From the NCBI GenBank assembly GCA_029256665.1, contig JAQSXN010000237.1, forward strand, positions 1-6,422: DNA of 6,422 nt. Reading direction: 5' to 3'. The position numbers and the translations under genes were made by a program. Source of the stretch: Paenibacillus sp. Its GTDB lineage: Bacteria > Bacillota > Bacilli > Paenibacillales > Paenibacillaceae. Below the pieces are notes generated by a model. It worked only from the letters and a program-made list of their open reading frames with translations. It was not told the origin of the DNA and ran no database searches. Below are positions 6,379 to 6,422 of the stretch, piece by piece (positions within the stretch are counted from its first letter, which is position 1; every line of letters starts with the position of its first letter).

Positions 6379-6422
6379 ATTTCGTTATTCCTCCTTTCCG
6401 AAAGCTTTGCATTATGAAGTCT
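6379..6422 (-). promoter_or_regulatory. 5' leader of the terC-like gene, cut by the window edge
   Basis: Only 44 bases of leader are present. They hold the AAAGGAGG ribosome site (complement of 6390-6397) and, overlapping its start, a small inverted repeat CTTT-CGG-AAAG on the minus strand (complement of 6395-6405). No recognisable part of a yybP-ykoY riboswitch is visible in this short stretch, and no promoter can be called. Confidence 0.5.

Noticed and set aside
1..6422. Mobile element, CRISPR, toxin-antitoxin or defence system
   Set aside because: No transposase, integrase, terminal inverted repeats, spaced repeats or defence-type domains are seen. All genes fit a chromosomal backbone region and coding density is normal.

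Overview
This window is a G+C-rich chromosomal segment with strong AGGAGG-type ribosome binding sites and frequent GTG/TTG starts. The gene content (YwaF-type membrane protein, DUF2339 protein, CwlQ-like transglycosylase, a cysteine desulfurase beside a rhodanese-less ThiI, and a YjbE-type TerC protein) points to a Firmicute. The G+C richness suggests Paenibacillaceae (Paenibacillus or Cohnella-like). This placement is inferred from gene types and composition, not from a search.

Layout: five genes run on the plus strand and one converges from the right on the minus strand. (1) At 64-756 and 756-2348 lie two multi-pass membrane proteins of unknown function, a TIGR02206/YwaF family protein and a DUF2339 protein, overlapping by one base and almost certainly translated as a coupled pair. 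(2) At 2430-3128, after an 81-base gap holding a possible weak promoter and a short direct repeat, is a small SLT-domain lytic transglycosylase without a visible signal peptide. (3) A 90-base gap follows, carrying a long, near-perfect hairpin with a T-tract just before the next ribosome binding site. (4) At 3219-4382 and 4379-5599 are a NifS/IscS-type cysteine desulfurase and ThiI, joined by a four-base TTGA overlap. (5) A bidirectional terminator at about 5638-5675 separates this operon from a TerC/YjbE-type membrane protein at 5656-6378 on the minus strand. The stop codon of that gene sits in the terminator loop.

How the genes work together: the desulfurase and ThiI form a recognisable module. 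The desulfurase takes sulfur from cysteine as a persulfide and ThiI uses it with ATP to make 4-thiouridine at position 8 of tRNA. ThiI here lacks the C-terminal rhodanese domain of the E. coli enzyme, so direct transfer between the two coupled partners is expected, as in the Bacillus NifZ-ThiI pair. The TerC protein is probably a manganese exporter or metalation factor and is functionally separate. The transglycosylase acts on peptidoglycan.

I saw no mobile element, CRISPR array, tRNA, rRNA or phage module. The region looks like ordinary chromosomal backbone. The points most worth a second look are the hairpin before the sulfur operon, the uncharacterised membrane-protein pair, and the terminator that overlaps the terC-like coding sequence.
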